This document shows positions 1 through 9,081 of a DNA stretch of 16,416 nucleotides, one piece after another (within the stretch, counting starts at the first letter, position 1; every line of letters begins with the position of its first letter). This DNA is from Mollicutes bacterium (GTDB lineage: Bacteria; Bacillota_I; Bacilli_A; Izemoplasmatales; Izemoplasmataceae). The DNA is taken from positions 1 to 16,416 of the forward strand of contig PUMR01000018.1 of the NCBI GenBank assembly GCA_003551455.1, given 5' to 3'. A model generated the notes under the pieces. That model had not been told where the DNA came from, did no database searches, and was given only the letters and a program-made list of their open reading frames with translations. Position numbers and translations under genes: made by a program.

Positions 1-969
1 ACCTTGCGCCGCCTCTTCGCGCACCCCGCCGATCCCGGCGGAAAGATAGGCCCGCTCCCCTTGTGTCGACCACGGTTTCGCCGCGAGGCCGTGGAAATCC
101 TCGTCGCAGAAAGCGCGGGCGGTCTTTTTCAGCTGGGCATGAAAGGATCCGAAATCTTCCCCGGAAAGGAGCGCGCCGGTTTGATGGTAGAGGACGAGAC
201 CGAAGATGTAGTTCGCCCCCTTGTGGGTGTTCACGCCCCCGGTCTGCGCGAACATCCGTTCTTCGGCTTTGCGGCCTTCGCGCCTGAGCTCTAGGAGGCT
301 ACCCCGCTTAGCGCCGAGACGCGCATAGACACGGAAGGCGGGCTCGAGCGCCCGCAAAGAGGCCAGGAAATGGGAGATGTTCATGTCGGTGTGGCATCCC
401 GAATCACGCGCCGAGACGAGACCGAAGGAAGGATAGAGGAAGACCTCCTTCCGCAAGGCGGCGACGGCCTCGCGGGCCAAGAGGTCGGGGAGGTGTTCAT
501 GGAGGGCTTTCTCCATCCGCGCAGAAAGTGTCTTCCGACTGTGTCTCTCTGCCCGCGCGCAGGTCTTGGCATCGGCACCGCAAACCCAACAAGACCGTGG
601 GGGGAAACCGAGGTCGACACGGGATAGAGGGCCCTTCTCCGTGTGAACGTCGATGTCCGCATAGGGTCCGAGCGGGTGGCTCTCCTCGAGCAGGACGGCC
701 ATCCTCTTCACCCGGCGGGCGGGCAGGGCGGGCAGATAGAGGAAATGGTCCCCATCGGCCGAAGACACGAAGGCCCCCCGTACGGAAAAAAGGCCGGCGA
801 GGATGCGGTCGAAAAGCCGGAGCACGAGACCGCTTTCCGCCGTGTTCTTCACCGGGCCCGCCACATTCGCCTTCAACACGCATACGACCCCTTCTCTCGC
901 CGCCAGCCGCGCGAGCGACGTCCCCCGTTCGGCGCGGGCGGCGAGGATGCGGTCAGTGTCTTTTGTCAT
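1..969 (-). CDS. citXG: CitX-CitG fusion (lyase prosthetic group transferase and synthase), 3' end cut by window
   Basis: Reading the minus strand from the ATG at 969 gives 323 codons without a stop up to the left edge, so the C-terminus is missing. Residues 1 to about 160 resemble CitX (apo-citrate lyase phosphoribosyl-dephospho-CoA transferase): NVAGPVKN at 36-43, HPLGPYADIDV at 98-108, and the Cys/His signature RSCWVCGADAKTC at 125-137 followed by R139 and H143. From about 170 it becomes CitG (triphosphoribosyl-dephospho-CoA synthase): SFGLVSARDSGCHTDMNI at 181-198 and TGGVNTHKGA at 243-252. CitG makes the unusual CoA-like cofactor from dephospho-CoA and ATP, and CitX attaches it to the acyl carrier subunit CitD. 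The start lies 17 bp inside citC and is preceded by AAGGG. Fused CitXG proteins are known, for example in Haemophilus influenzae. About half of CitG should lie outside the window. Function is firm from motifs; the fusion is directly visible. Confidence 0.9.
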   Translation of the reverse strand, partial: MTKDTDRILAARAERGTSLARLAAREGVVCVLKANVAGPVKNTAESGLVLRLFDRILAGLFSVRGAFVSSADGDHFLYLPALPARRVKRMAVLLEESHPLGPYADIDVHTEKGPLSRVDLGFPPRSCWVCGADAKTCARAERHSRKTLSARMEKALHEHLPDLLAREAVAALRKEVFLYPSFGLVSARDSGCHTDMNISHFLASLRALEPAFRVYARLGAKRGSLLELRREGRKAEERMFAQTGGVNTHKGANYIFGLVLYHQTGALLSGEDFGSFHAQLKKTARAFCDEDFHGLAAKPWSTQGERAYLSAGIGGVREEAAQG

Positions 970-1966
970 GGCCCTTGATTTCTTTCAGGATTTTCCGCCC
1001 CTTCTCGCTTTCGAGATAGCGGAGGGTGGCCTCGGGGACATAGCGTTTCACCGCCGCGACATCCTTCTTCTCCAAGAGGCTCCGCACGATGGAGGCGCTG
1101 ATCGGTTTTTCGTCGATGGTCTTTCTCTCGATGAGGCAGAGATCGTTGCCGAGATAATGTCGCAGGGTCTTGTTGTAGATGTCGGTCATGGGGCTGTAGG
1201 GCTCGTCCCCCACATAGCGGGCGACGATGTTGAAGATCTTCATGTAGTGCTGCTTGAAGGTGAAAACATCGATCAGCGCGTGTTCTTCGCGGATCTTCTC
1301 CTCGCGTTTTTGGAAGTATTTGGGAAAGGTCGCGAAGCTGACGAGATAGTCCTTCGTCGGCAGGACGACGATACCCCGGTCGGCGGCGAGCGCTTCTTCG
1401 ACGATGGCGAACCGGTCGGCGAAGGGGAAGAACGAGCGGTCCTCGCTCACGACGAAGACGAGAAGGGTGTCGTGGTGCTCTTTCGCCTTGCGGATGAGAT
1501 GGAGATGCCCCTTCGTGAGCGGGTTGGCGTTGACGACAACGGCGCCTTTGGGGCGGTTGTCGAGGTCGTAGTCCTTCTTCAGGGCGGTGAGGGTCCTTTT
1601 GATGTCGCCGCCTTGTTCGAGGAAGGAGATGTTCATCGTCTGCACGATCGGCTTGAAGCCGAGGTTTTGGAAGAGCTCGTCGAGTTCGGGCCGGGCGTAG
1701 ACGAAGATGTGGCTCTTCCCTTCTTCGTTCAACCGCTTGATGAGGGCGCTCATCAAAGTGGTGAGGTGGTTCTGGTTCTGGAACTCGGCCTCGACGGCCA
1801 CACATTTCACGATGTTTTTCGCCGCGGAGGCCGTGGCGATGAGGCGGTCTTCCTCATAGAGGGCGAGCGTCTTGTCGACGTCCTCTTCGTAGACGATGTG
1901 GAACTTTTTGAGGAACTGCGCGATTTCGGCGCGTTCCTCCTCGAGGATGATATCCCGGATATCCAT
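953..1966 (-). CDS. citC: [citrate (citramalate) lyase] acetate:SH-ligase CitC
   Basis: This ligase activates the lyase by acetylating the thiol of the CitD prosthetic group using acetate and ATP (EC 6.2.1.22 type). The N-terminal ~130 residues look like a GNAT-type domain (internal motif FVYARPELDELFQNLGF). It is followed by a nucleotidyltransferase domain with the HIGH-like motif NANPLTKGH at 146-154 and ISASIVR near the C-terminus, as in known CitC proteins; the length (337 aa) also fits. An in-frame ATG at 1972 overlaps the citF stop as ATGA, but the strong AAGGAGG at 1974-1980 lies only 1 nt from it and 7 nt from the ATG at 1966, so 1966 is chosen. The gene sits between citF and citXG in one operon. 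The alternative 339-aa form is possible but less likely. Confidence 0.93.
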   Translation of the reverse strand: MDIRDIILEEERAEIAQFLKKFHIVYEEDVDKTLALYEEDRLIATASAAKNIVKCVAVEAEFQNQNHLTTLMSALIKRLNEEGKSHIFVYARPELDELFQNLGFKPIVQTMNISFLEQGGDIKRTLTALKKDYDLDNRPKGAVVVNANPLTKGHLHLIRKAKEHHDTLLVFVVSEDRSFFPFADRFAIVEEALAADRGIVVLPTKDYLVSFATFPKYFQKREEKIREEHALIDVFTFKQHYMKIFNIVARYVGDEPYSPMTDIYNKTLRHYLGNDLCLIERKTIDEKPISASIVRSLLEKKDVAAVKRYVPEATLRYLESEKGRKILKEIKGHDKRH

Positions 1967-1968
1967 CT

Positions 1969-3372
1969 TCATTCCTCCTTGATCTTGTGGAGGGTGTCGA
2001 GTTCTTTTCCGTGCCGGCTTTCCACATGACCGATCCGTTCTTCCCTTTTCGCTTCCACGGGGCGTCCCGTGTAACGGTGGGCGATCCTTTGCAGCTTTTC
2101 GATGCCGAAATGGGGGATGCCTTTCTCGTGAAGGGTCCTTTTCAGGTCGTCACGGCGGGGGTTGATGGCGATGCCCCTCTCCGTCACGACACAGTCCACA
2201 TCCTTTCCGGGGGTCGTGATGGTGCGGACCCTGTCGGCGATGAGGGGGGTCCGCCCCCGGAAAAGCGGTCCCACGATGACGGAGAGCCCGGCGTCCTCGG
2301 CGGTGTCGGCATGGCCGCCGCTGCCGCCGATGATCCTTCCATACGAGTCCGTCGTCACGTTCACATTGAAATCGCAATCGATCTGACTCGCCCCGAGGAT
2401 CACGACATCGAGGTCCTTGATGATGCGTTCGTCATTCAGGGGGTTCGCATAGCGGCTCGCGCTGATGGCGATGTGGTTCTCATTCTTCGCGAGGCTTTCT
2501 ACCGCCGTATCGTCGAAACACTGCACATCGTAGAGTCTTTCGACGAGCCCCTTCGCCAACGCCTCGACATGATAGCGCGTGATGCCGCCCGAGAAGAAGG
2601 AGGCGGTGAGACCCCGTTCTTCGAGGATGCGGTTGCATCCCTCACTGATGGCGAGGCTCACCCCGCCGGCGCCCGTCTGGATGGAGACGCCGTCTCGAAA
2701 GACGCCGAGGGCGTCGAGAAGGCGGACGGCGTCGCGGGCGATCCGTTTGCCCACGGGATCCTTCGTCACGGTGAGCGTCCCGCTCATGATGCCTTTCGCA
2801 TCACCGATGGCGTCGACTATGAGATAGTGGTCGACATCCAGAGCCTTTATCTGCGGCGCGGACAGCGTGCCTTCGAGCACGGTGTCCGTCACGATGACGG
2901 TCACGGCCGCGTGGCGGGCGTCTTCGACGGCATAGCCCATGCTGCCGAAGGGGGTCTTGCCGAAACTGCCCGTGGCGTTGCCGTCGCGGTCGATGGCGCT
3001 CGCAGCGAGGAAGGCGATGTCGATCGGTCTTTCGCCATGGATGAGGCTGCGGGCCCGGCCACCGTGGGTCTGCATGACGAGTTCACCCGCGAGACGGCCC
3101 CGGGGGACGAGAGCCGCCGCCGGGCCGTTCATGTAGTTCGTGGTGACATGCTTGATCCTTCCTTCTTCGATCGCTTCCGCGGCGGCGGTGTGGACGGGAA
3201 AGAGAGCCGAGGCGCGGAGATGGATGTCTTTGAGGCCTCTCTTTGCGAAGGCGGCCAACACCATGTTCATGACGGCGTCGCCGTCACGGAGGTGGTGGTG
3301 GAAAGAGATCGTCATGCCGTCACGCAGGGGAAGGTGGTCGAGAAGGTCGGAGAGCGAGGTCGCCTTCATCAT
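1969..3372 (-). CDS. citF: Citrate/citramalate lyase alpha subunit (ACP transferase) CitF
   Basis: This is the alpha subunit of a citrate-lyase-type complex. It exchanges the acetyl group on the CitD thioester for citrate or, here more likely, citramalate (EC 2.8.3.10/2.8.3.11). It belongs to the CoA-transferase superfamily. Visible family features include FHHHLRDGDAV at 24-34, QTHGGRARSLIHGERPIDIAF from 101, SAIDRDGNATGSFGKTPFGS at about 125-144, TGAGGVSLA, and GRIIGGSGGHADTAEDA in the C-terminal half. At 467 aa it is somewhat shorter than many CitF proteins (about 500 aa) but has both ends. GGAGG at 3377-3381 is 4 nt from the ATG at 3372 and 7 nt from a second ATG at 3369, so 3369 is an equally good or better start. 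The start overlaps the citE stop, implying translational coupling. Confidence 0.93.
   Translation of the reverse strand: MMKATSLSDLLDHLPLRDGMTISFHHHLRDGDAVMNMVLAAFAKRGLKDIHLRASALFPVHTAAAEAIEEGRIKHVTTNYMNGPAAALVPRGRLAGELVMQTHGGRARSLIHGERPIDIAFLAASAIDRDGNATGSFGKTPFGSMGYAVEDARHAAVTVIVTDTVLEGTLSAPQIKALDVDHYLIVDAIGDAKGIMSGTLTVTKDPVGKRIARDAVRLLDALGVFRDGVSIQTGAGGVSLAISEGCNRILEERGLTASFFSGGITRYHVEALAKGLVERLYDVQCFDDTAVESLAKNENHIAISASRYANPLNDERIIKDLDVVILGASQIDCDFNVNVTTDSYGRIIGGSGGHADTAEDAGLSVIVGPLFRGRTPLIADRVRTITTPGKDVDCVVTERGIAINPRRDDLKRTLHEKGIPHFGIEKLQRIAHRYTGRPVEAKREERIGHVESRHGKELDTLHKIKEE
1974..1980 (-). promoter_or_regulatory. Ribosome binding site that fixes the citC start
   Basis: AAGGAGG on the minus strand lies 1 nt before the ATG at 1972 and 7 nt before the in-frame ATG at 1966. 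Only the second has a normal spacer. Confidence 0.7.
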
Positions 3373-4205
3373 TCTTCCTCCGTATCCGTCATGCCGTAGA
3401 GGCGCGCTTTCTCGAGCAGCCTCTTCGCCCGTTCGATGATGGGACGGTCGACCATCTTGCCGTCGAGGCGGAAACGCATGCTGCCTTCTTCCCGATGGCG
3501 TTTGACGATCCGTTTGGCCGCGCGGATCTCCTTCGGCGCGGGCGCGAAGGTGCGATTGATCGTGGCGACCTGGTCGGGGTGGATCGCGCTTTTGGCGTCA
3601 AAACCGAGAGAACGCGCTTTAGCGCAGTCTTCTGCGAGCCCCTCTTCCTGCAAGCTTGTGAACGGGGTGTCGATGGCCGTGATGCCTTTCGCTTTCGCGG
3701 CGAGGACGACCATGTTCCGCGCGAGGAGGATCTCTTCGGCGCTTTCGGTCTTTTCCGCCCCGATGGCGGTGCGGAAATCCTCGCCGCCGAGGAAGAGGGC
3801 CCCGACCCGCTCATGACCGGCGATCCGCTCAAGCTCGAAAAAGGCCGCGGGGGTTTCCACCAGCGCGATGACATCGAAAGGCGTTTCGTCGCCGAAGAGA
3901 CCGACATAACGATCCAATGTCGCGATGGAGGCCTTGGGGAGGACGATTCCATCGATGTCGGCCCCTCCGAGGGCCGCGATGTCGGCGGCGATGAGGCCTT
4001 CTTCACTGTTTATGCGCACATAGACGTGCGTGTTCTCGGGACGGTGGTTCTCGAGATAGGCGGTCGTCAGTTCGCGGGCCTCGTCCTTCTCGTTCGCGGC
4101 GATGGCGTCCTCCCAGTCGATGACGAGCGCATCCGCCTCGAACACGTCGGCGTTCGTGAGCATCCTCGGCACATTGCCCGGGATGAAGAGATAGCTCCTA
4201 GCCAT
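3369..4205 (-). CDS. citE: Citrate/citramalate lyase beta subunit CitE
   Basis: The beta subunit cleaves the acyl-ACP thioester: citramalyl-ACP would give acetyl-ACP plus pyruvate, citryl-ACP acetyl-ACP plus oxaloacetate. It is a 278-aa TIM-barrel protein of the CitE/HpcH family. The start motif RSYLFIPGN (3-11), DWEDAI (30-35), VYVRIN with R64, LPK at 89-91, and the expected Mg ligands E117 (ALVETPAAF) and D143 (LGGEDF) are all present. The reading frame is open upstream to 4310, but the ATG at 4205 has AAGGAGG with a 6-nt spacer and gives the normal family N-terminus. It overlaps the end of citD by 8 bp. The choice of citramalate over citrate is inferred from the neighbouring mal gene, not from residues I can read. 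Confidence 0.94.
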   Translation of the reverse strand: MARSYLFIPGNVPRMLTNADVFEADALVIDWEDAIAANEKDEARELTTAYLENHRPENTHVYVRINSEEGLIAADIAALGGADIDGIVLPKASIATLDRYVGLFGDETPFDVIALVETPAAFFELERIAGHERVGALFLGGEDFRTAIGAEKTESAEEILLARNMVVLAAKAKGITAIDTPFTSLQEEGLAEDCAKARSLGFDAKSAIHPDQVATINRTFAPAPKEIRAAKRIVKRHREEGSMRFRLDGKMVDRPIIERAKRLLEKARLYGMTDTEEE

Positions 4206-4464
4206 GGCCTTCCTCCTTGAGTTTCCGCAATGCGACCCGCAATCGGGCCTTGATGGTATAGTCCAAGGCCCCCTGGTCCTTGCAGACGATACGGACCTTG
4301 TCGGCCCCATGTGCTTTTGCGGTCTCTTCGAGCAGTCCTTTGATATGCTCGTAGAAACCTTCGCGGACGACGGTCTCGAGTTCGATCTCCAGCTTTTCGG
4401 CGGGGGACACCCTTATGAGGCAATCGCTCGATTCCAGACTGCCGGTGATGATCTCTTTCTTCAT
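4198..4464 (-). CDS. citD: Citrate/citramalate lyase acyl carrier protein (gamma subunit) CitD
   Basis: This small 88-aa subunit carries the phosphoribosyl-dephospho-CoA arm that shuttles the acetyl and acyl groups between CitF and CitE. The family motif SLESSD is at 9-14. The first serine of ESSD (Ser12 here) corresponds to the modified serine of Klebsiella CitD. The C-terminal part, ALDYTIKARLRVAL, also fits the family. The start overlaps the mal stop by 4 bp (ATGA) and the end overlaps citE by 8 bp. The modifying enzymes CitX/CitG and the ligase CitC are encoded downstream in the same operon. Confidence 0.93.
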   Translation of the reverse strand: MKKEIITGSLESSDCLIRVSPAEKLEIELETVVREGFYEHIKGLLEETAKAHGADKVRIVCKDQGALDYTIKARLRVALRKLKEEGHG

Positions 4465-5723
4465 GATCCACCCTTCCTCCTGCGGCTCTCGATCAAGGCG
4501 AGCGTCCGCCGCATATGGTTCTTCACGATCATGATGCCTTCATCCGAGCCCATGCCCGGCTTCGCGAGGCATTGTTTGGCGTTCGTCGCCATGGCGATCG
4601 AGGTCGTCACCTCGGCACTGATGTTCGTCTCGTTGCAGGAGCCGCCGCTATAGGCCCCGACCCCCTTTTTCAGACAGTAGCGCAAAGCTTCGATGGAATT
4701 GTTCACGCCGCCGAGGTCGGGGGTCTTCACCTGCACCATGTGGGCGGCGGCGTGATCGGCGAAATATTTCACATCCTCCAGGGTGTTGCACCATTCATCG
4801 GCGACGATCTCGACATGGCAGTCGTCATCGGCGTCGATCAGTTCCTTCAAGGCTTTCAGCGCGAGCATCGTCTCCTCGCGGTTCCCTTTGTCGATGGGAC
4901 CCTCGATGCGGAGACTGAAGGGTTCCGCCGTGATGGAGAGTTCCTTCAGATACGCATAGCAGCGCTCGATGTCCTCGTCGAAGATCATGCCGATGGTGCC
5001 ATAGACGTCCAGATGGAGGATGGGGTGATAATCTTCGCGGAGACGCTTCTGCAAGACGCGGTTGCGGAGCCAGCGGACATACTCCATGAGCAGCTCGCCT
5101 TTTTGGCCGAGCTTGTGGCGGACGCTGTTGATGAGGGCGTGGGGGAGGACCTCGACCTCCTTGATGATCATCTTGTCGACGTTCGTGTAGCGGTCGTCGC
5201 CGCTTTGGGCGAAAATGGGGATCATGTGGTATTCGTCATCGGCGATCCTATATTCCTTGCGGACGATTTCCGCCATGGTGAGGCCCCTGGCTTTGGCGGC
5301 GGCCTCGAGAAGCGCCTGGGTGATACCGTAGCGGAGCGCGGTGTGAATCCGTTCGCCCTCGATGAGGAGCCGGTCGAAATGTTCCGCGTTCTGTCGGAAG
5401 TTGTCCACATCGAGGCCCTTGAGGCGTTCCTGCAAGTGTTCGGCGAAATAGGCCTCCTGGTCGTGGGCGTCGAACAGCCGGTCGCGCCCCGCCGCACCGG
5501 AGTATTGCACGGCGCAGGCGTCTCCGTAGGCGATCATGCCGTTTTCGAGTTCGAGCATGATCGAGAGCGCCTCCCCCGCTTGCCGGACGGCCTTGAAATG
5601 GGGGGTGACAGGCTCCCCCTCATAAGTGAAATGGTCTTGTTCGGCCCCGGCCTTGATCGCGGCCTGGTCGTCGAAATAGAAGCCAGTGAGTCCCGGGGCG
5701 GTGATCACGTCGACAATCTTCAT
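4461..5723 (-). CDS. mal: 3-methylaspartate ammonia-lyase
   Basis: The enzyme (EC 4.3.1.2) removes ammonia from (2S,3S)-3-methylaspartate to give mesaconate, the second step of glutamate fermentation by the methylaspartate route. It is a 420-aa enolase-superfamily protein close in length and sequence pattern to the Clostridium tetanomorphum enzyme. The catalytic pair is visible as H195 in LPHALIN and K333 in [10 protein letters not shown]. Mg ligands are D239 ([10 protein letters not shown]), E274 (IEGPID) and D309 (VADEWCN). [16 protein letters not shown] at 171-186 and [12 protein letters not shown] at 361-372 are further family blocks. It overlaps glmE upstream and citD downstream by 4 bp each, so it is translationally coupled to both. 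Confidence 0.97.
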   Translation of the reverse strand: MKIVDVITAPGLTGFYFDDQAAIKAGAEQDHFTYEGEPVTPHFKAVRQAGEALSIMLELENGMIAYGDACAVQYSGAAGRDRLFDAHDQEAYFAEHLQERLKGLDVDNFRQNAEHFDRLLIEGERIHTALRYGITQALLEAAAKARGLTMAEIVRKEYRIADDEYHMIPIFAQSGDDRYTNVDKMIIKEVEVLPHALINSVRHKLGQKGELLMEYVRWLRNRVLQKRLREDYHPILHLDVYGTIGMIFDEDIERCYAYLKELSITAEPFSLRIEGPIDKGNREETMLALKALKELIDADDDCHVEIVADEWCNTLEDVKYFADHAAAHMVQVKTPDLGGVNNSIEALRYCLKKGVGAYSGGSCNETNISAEVTTSIAMATNAKQCLAKPGMGSDEGIMIVKNHMRRTLALIESRRRKGGS

Positions 5724-7198
5724 GGGGTATCGAATCCTTTCGGCAATTCTTGGCCGCCGACCAGTCTGCCTTTGCCGACGGCATAGATGTCATCGATGGT
5801 CATCTGGAAGGAGACTTCGCGCTTCTCCTTTTTCGCCCGCCGTTCGAGGCAGTCACGGTGATAGGTCTTGATGTCGTCACCGAAAGGGAGGTTGCCGAAC
5901 TCATGGAGGCGGATGTTGCCTAGATCGTCCCGGGCGGGCAGGACCAAGCCCTTGTTCATCTCGCTCGGAGCGAAGGGCACATCGAGGATGCCGGCCTCGA
6001 AGGCGCGCACCGCGCCTTCGGCGAAATCGCCCTTGCCGATGTTCAGGGTCGCATAGAGGAGCGAATGGACCTCTTTCTTGATGAGATCCTCTTCGGCCGT
6101 CAACGTCTTCGCATCGGGGAAACTCTGCTCCTTCAAAAGGCGGGTGACGATCTTGGAGGCGCGCAGCCCTTCGGCGTTCGCTTCTTTCGTGGGAATGCCC
6201 TGCGACTCGTGCGGACTCTTCGTGATCATCTTCGTCGCTTTTCCCAAAGCGGCGACCGCCGAAGCCAAAGAGATGATGCCCATCGCTTTCGCTTCGTCGG
6301 CGGGGAAGCCGCCCATCCATTGGTGGAAGACGGTCGTCACGAAGACATCTTCGTAACCGAAGAGCTTGAGGTAGTAGTTCGTCAAAGAATCCAGGGTCCT
6401 AAGCGCCGCCACGTCCTGTACGACATTGCCGCATTGTCCATAGCCCACCGTGATGTTCTTCACACCCTGTTCGGCGGCGAGGATGGCCTCGATGATGGCC
6501 ACGGTGTGGGTGATGGAGGGGGGCACGAGCGTGCCCGTCAAGGGGCCGAAGGGCTCGCGATTGATCTCGATGCCGTTTTCGGCATAGATGCCCACCAGAC
6601 GGTCCACATACTGCCAATAGCGGATGCTGTCCTCGAGGCTGATGTTCTTGGCGTAGGGGATGTTGTAGGAGATGCCGCCGCCTTCGTTCGAGGTCCAGCC
6701 GGCCGCATGGATGATTTCGGAGAGGAGCCTCGCATCGGGCGTGCCGTGACGGGCCTGCACGGGAACGGGCACTTCGTCCTGCACGCGTTTGCAGGCTTCC
6801 ACTCCGTGGTTCACGGCGGGGAAACCGTTCAAGAGCGAGCGCTTCTGCTTCTCGGACTGTTTGATGGCGTCCTCGGCGCTGCTGTGACGGTTCTGGCGGG
6901 TATAGGAGTCGATCGTCGTGGGCAAGAGGTCCGCCTCCCCCTCCTTGGCGAGGAAGTTCAAGAGTTCGATGTGGTCGTCCACGAGCGCGACCCCGGCCCG
7001 GGGCTGAGTCAGTGTGAGGCCCTCCTCCTTCGCAGTGCGGAGCTTCAAGGAAAAAGCCTTCTCCTCCGGGATGGAGCGCAAACGTTCGAAAGACCGCTCG
7101 AACTCGAGTTCCTCGACGAGTCCCGTCGGCCATTGTTCGCGGACGTCACGGCGTATGCGTTCGAATTCTTCAAGGGGTATCTTCTTGTTCTTGACCAT
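5720..7198 (-). CDS. glmE: Glutamate mutase epsilon (E) subunit
   Basis: This is the catalytic TIM-barrel subunit of adenosylcobalamin-dependent glutamate mutase (EC 5.4.99.1), which converts L-glutamate to (2S,3S)-3-methylaspartate by a radical rearrangement. At 492 aa it is slightly longer than the 483-aa Clostridium cochlearium protein. The substrate-binding arginine claw is intact one position later than in that enzyme: R67 (TQPRAGV), R101 (DSYTRQN) and R150 ([12 protein letters not shown]). E172, Y178 and Y182 in the block [14 protein letters not shown] also match active-site positions. The start is an ATG with a GGGAG-type site about 6 nt upstream, 20 nt after the glmL stop. This is the only sizeable gap among the coding junctions of the operon. 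Confidence 0.97.
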   Translation of the reverse strand: MVKNKKIPLEEFERIRRDVREQWPTGLVEELEFERSFERLRSIPEEKAFSLKLRTAKEEGLTLTQPRAGVALVDDHIELLNFLAKEGEADLLPTTIDSYTRQNRHSSAEDAIKQSEKQKRSLLNGFPAVNHGVEACKRVQDEVPVPVQARHGTPDARLLSEIIHAAGWTSNEGGGISYNIPYAKNISLEDSIRYWQYVDRLVGIYAENGIEINREPFGPLTGTLVPPSITHTVAIIEAILAAEQGVKNITVGYGQCGNVVQDVAALRTLDSLTNYYLKLFGYEDVFVTTVFHQWMGGFPADEAKAMGIISLASAVAALGKATKMITKSPHESQGIPTKEANAEGLRASKIVTRLLKEQSFPDAKTLTAEEDLIKKEVHSLLYATLNIGKGDFAEGAVRAFEAGILDVPFAPSEMNKGLVLPARDDLGNIRLHEFGNLPFGDDIKTYHRDCLERRAKKEKREVSFQMTIDDIYAVGKGRLVGGQELPKGFDTP

Positions 7199-7218
7199 AT
7201 CCGTCTCCCTGCTCCAGT

Positions 7219-8625
7219 CTAGGTCAGATGGCGTTTCAAAAGTTTCAAAGCGAGCTTGGGATGTTTTTGTCCCAAGAGACCCATGGCGGCCATGATGTAT
7301 TTCTCGTCGATGCGGAATTCCGAGTCCGTGGGCCGGAGTTCGAGCTTCTTGTCGCTTTTGTGCTGGACCTCGCGGAGGATGGCTTTCGGATCCTCGTTGA
7401 AGATGAGGACGCCGCCCGTGCCGATGACATATTTCATGCCCGTGAGGTCCTTCCCCGTCTGGTAGTACATGTTGCCCAGGGGGGTGTGGACGACTTCGAC
7501 GGAGCCGACGTGCCGGCTCATGGAATAATCGGTGCAGATGCGTGCGAGGGCGCGGTCGAAGGCCTTCTCCTCGTCGCTCTCGGGAAGGTAGTCGATTTGC
7601 TCCTGGCGTTTCTTGACACCGTTTTCGAAGAAATCGTCGTCGAGACTGTCTTCTTCCGCCGCATCGGGTTCCCGGTAGTATTTCCGGAAACCGAAGGGGC
7701 TGACGATGGAAAGGAGGGCGTTGGCACTGTGGCGCACACCGAGATCCCCTTCGACGGTGCGTTTGGCGAAGGGCTCCTGCAATCCTTTCAGGATGACCTC
7801 GGTCCGTTTGGGCAGCCCCCGCCCGATGGTGTGCACGTCGGTCGTGGCGCCGCCGATGTCGATGACCATGAGTTCGCCGAGACCTTCCTCGTCCTCATGA
7901 CCCTTGGCGAGGAGTTCCGCGGCCTGCAGCACCGCCTCCGGGGTGGGCATGATGATCTCGCCGGTCTTCTCTTCGGCCTTCTTGATGCCCTTGCCTTCGA
8001 TGATCTTCGTGATGAAGATCTTGCGGATGACCTCTTTGGCCGATTCCACTTGCAACTGCCGCAGTTTCGGCATCACGTTGTCGACGATGTAGTACTCCGT
8101 GTCCGCGGCGGCGAAGATCTCGTCGATCTCGTCTTCGGCGTCCTTGTTGCCGGCGACGATGATGGGGACATCGAGCTTCGCCTCGGCGAGCTTTTTGGCG
8201 TTGTGGATGATGCATTCCTTGTTGCCGCCGTCCGTGCCCCCGGCCAAGAGGATGATATCGATGTTCGCCTGCTGGAGTTCTTTGATCTCCTTTTTCGAGA
8301 GGTGATGCGAATACACATGGTTCACCAGCGCGCCCGCCCCGAGGCAGGCCCGTTTCGCCGCCTCGGCGGTGAGTTCCTCGACAAGGCCGATGGCGGCCAT
8401 CTTGAGTCCGCCGGCGGCGCTCGAACAAGCGGATATGGCGGTGATTTCCCCCATGTCGGGGGTCGCTTTCTCGAGTTTTTCCAGCGCCAGGTTGAAGCCC
8501 TCGAGCACATCCGTCTTGACGGTCGTCATCGAGCGGGAGGTCCCGACGATCTCCTCTTTCTCGAGGTCGACGGCGACGAGCTTGGTGTAGGTGGAGCCGA
8601 AATCGACAAGCAGATGGACGCTCAT
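7219..8625 (-). CDS. glmL: Glutamate mutase reactivating factor GlmL (MutL)
   Basis: GlmL is an ATPase of the actin/Hsp70 fold that is thought to exchange damaged cobalamin in glutamate mutase for intact coenzyme. The phosphate-1 motif DFGSTYTK is at 8-15, [12 protein letters not shown] at 126-137, phosphate-2 motif [12 protein letters not shown] at 254-265, and the adenosine motif [10 protein letters not shown] near the C-terminus. The length of 468 aa is normal for the family. The gene lies between the two mutase subunits (S-L-E order, as in clostridia) and overlaps the glmS stop by 4 bp. It is unrelated to the DNA mismatch repair protein MutL, with which the older name is easily confused. 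Confidence 0.96.
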   Translation of the reverse strand: MSVHLLVDFGSTYTKLVAVDLEKEEIVGTSRSMTTVKTDVLEGFNLALEKLEKATPDMGEITAISACSSAAGGLKMAAIGLVEELTAEAAKRACLGAGALVNHVYSHHLSKKEIKELQQANIDIILLAGGTDGGNKECIIHNAKKLAEAKLDVPIIVAGNKDAEDEIDEIFAAADTEYYIVDNVMPKLRQLQVESAKEVIRKIFITKIIEGKGIKKAEEKTGEIIMPTPEAVLQAAELLAKGHEDEEGLGELMVIDIGGATTDVHTIGRGLPKRTEVILKGLQEPFAKRTVEGDLGVRHSANALLSIVSPFGFRKYYREPDAAEEDSLDDDFFENGVKKRQEQIDYLPESDEEKAFDRALARICTDYSMSRHVGSVEVVHTPLGNMYYQTGKDLTGMKYVIGTGGVLIFNEDPKAILREVQHKSDKKLELRPTDSEFRIDEKYIMAAMGLLGQKHPKLALKLLKRHLT

Positions 8626-9038
8626 GGGCTGCCGAGATCCTCCTTGAGCTCTTCGACAGCTTCTTCGATATCCGCCCCCGGCGGATACACCCTATCGAAG
8701 CCCATCTTCTTGAAGCGCGCCTCTACCTCCTTGAAGTCCTGTTTGCCGACGACGATGTTGCCGCCGACATAGAGTTTCACATGGCCGAGTCCGGCCTCCA
8801 CGCAATTCTCTTTCATATATTTGCAGTCCATCTCCCCGTGGCCATAGAGCGAACTGACAAGAATGGCTTTGGCGTCGGTCTCGATCGCGGCGTTGATGAA
8901 ATCCTCCTGTGAACTCAACACCCCGATGTTGACGACGTTGAAGCCGTGTTTTTTGAGCACATGTTCAATGATTTTGTTCCCGACAGCATGTACGTCGGCA
9001 CCGATGACACCAATCACTACTGTATGCACACTAACCAT
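8622..9038 (-). CDS. glmS: Glutamate mutase sigma (S) subunit, cobalamin-binding
   Basis: This small subunit binds adenosylcobalamin. The B12-binding signature is complete: DVHAVG at 15-20 with the cobalt-coordinating H17, SSL at 62-64, and GGN at 92-94. The block [20 protein letters not shown] is nearly that of Clostridium GlmS, and the end FDRVYPPG also matches. Length is 138 aa, as expected. It is the first gene of the operon. GGAAGG lies directly against the ATG at 9038, which is too close. A GTG at 9029 (codon 4) would have a 9-nt spacer and may be the real start, giving 135 aa. The name should not be confused with glucosamine-6-phosphate synthase. Confidence 0.96.
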   Translation of the reverse strand: MVSVHTVVIGVIGADVHAVGNKIIEHVLKKHGFNVVNIGVLSSQEDFINAAIETDAKAILVSSLYGHGEMDCKYMKENCVEAGLGHVKLYVGGNIVVGKQDFKEVEARFKKMGFDRVYPPGADIEEAVEELKEDLGSP

Positions 9039-9081
9039 CCTTCCGGCGAGACTCCGAACACAATAAAAAGGATAAATTCAT

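Noticed and set aside
1..969. Small overlapping ORFs (for example 381-662 and 497-883 minus) as separate genes
   Set aside because: They are out of frame with the continuous CitXG reading frame and have Arg/Pro/Ser-rich, non-protein-like products.
803..3399. Long plus-strand frames (about 408 and 470 codons) opposite citC and citF
   Set aside because: Both mirror well-supported minus-strand genes codon for codon in the antisense frame.
4206..4310. N-terminal extension of citE to 4310
   Set aside because: The extra 35 residues overlap citD, have no family similarity, and the strong ribosome binding site serves the ATG at 4205.
7228..8772. 514-codon open frame on the plus strand opposite glmL/glmS
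   Set aside because: It is an antisense shadow of GC-rich coding sequence. The minus-strand frame has full family motifs, and the plus product shows only Asp/Gly/Val-rich filler.
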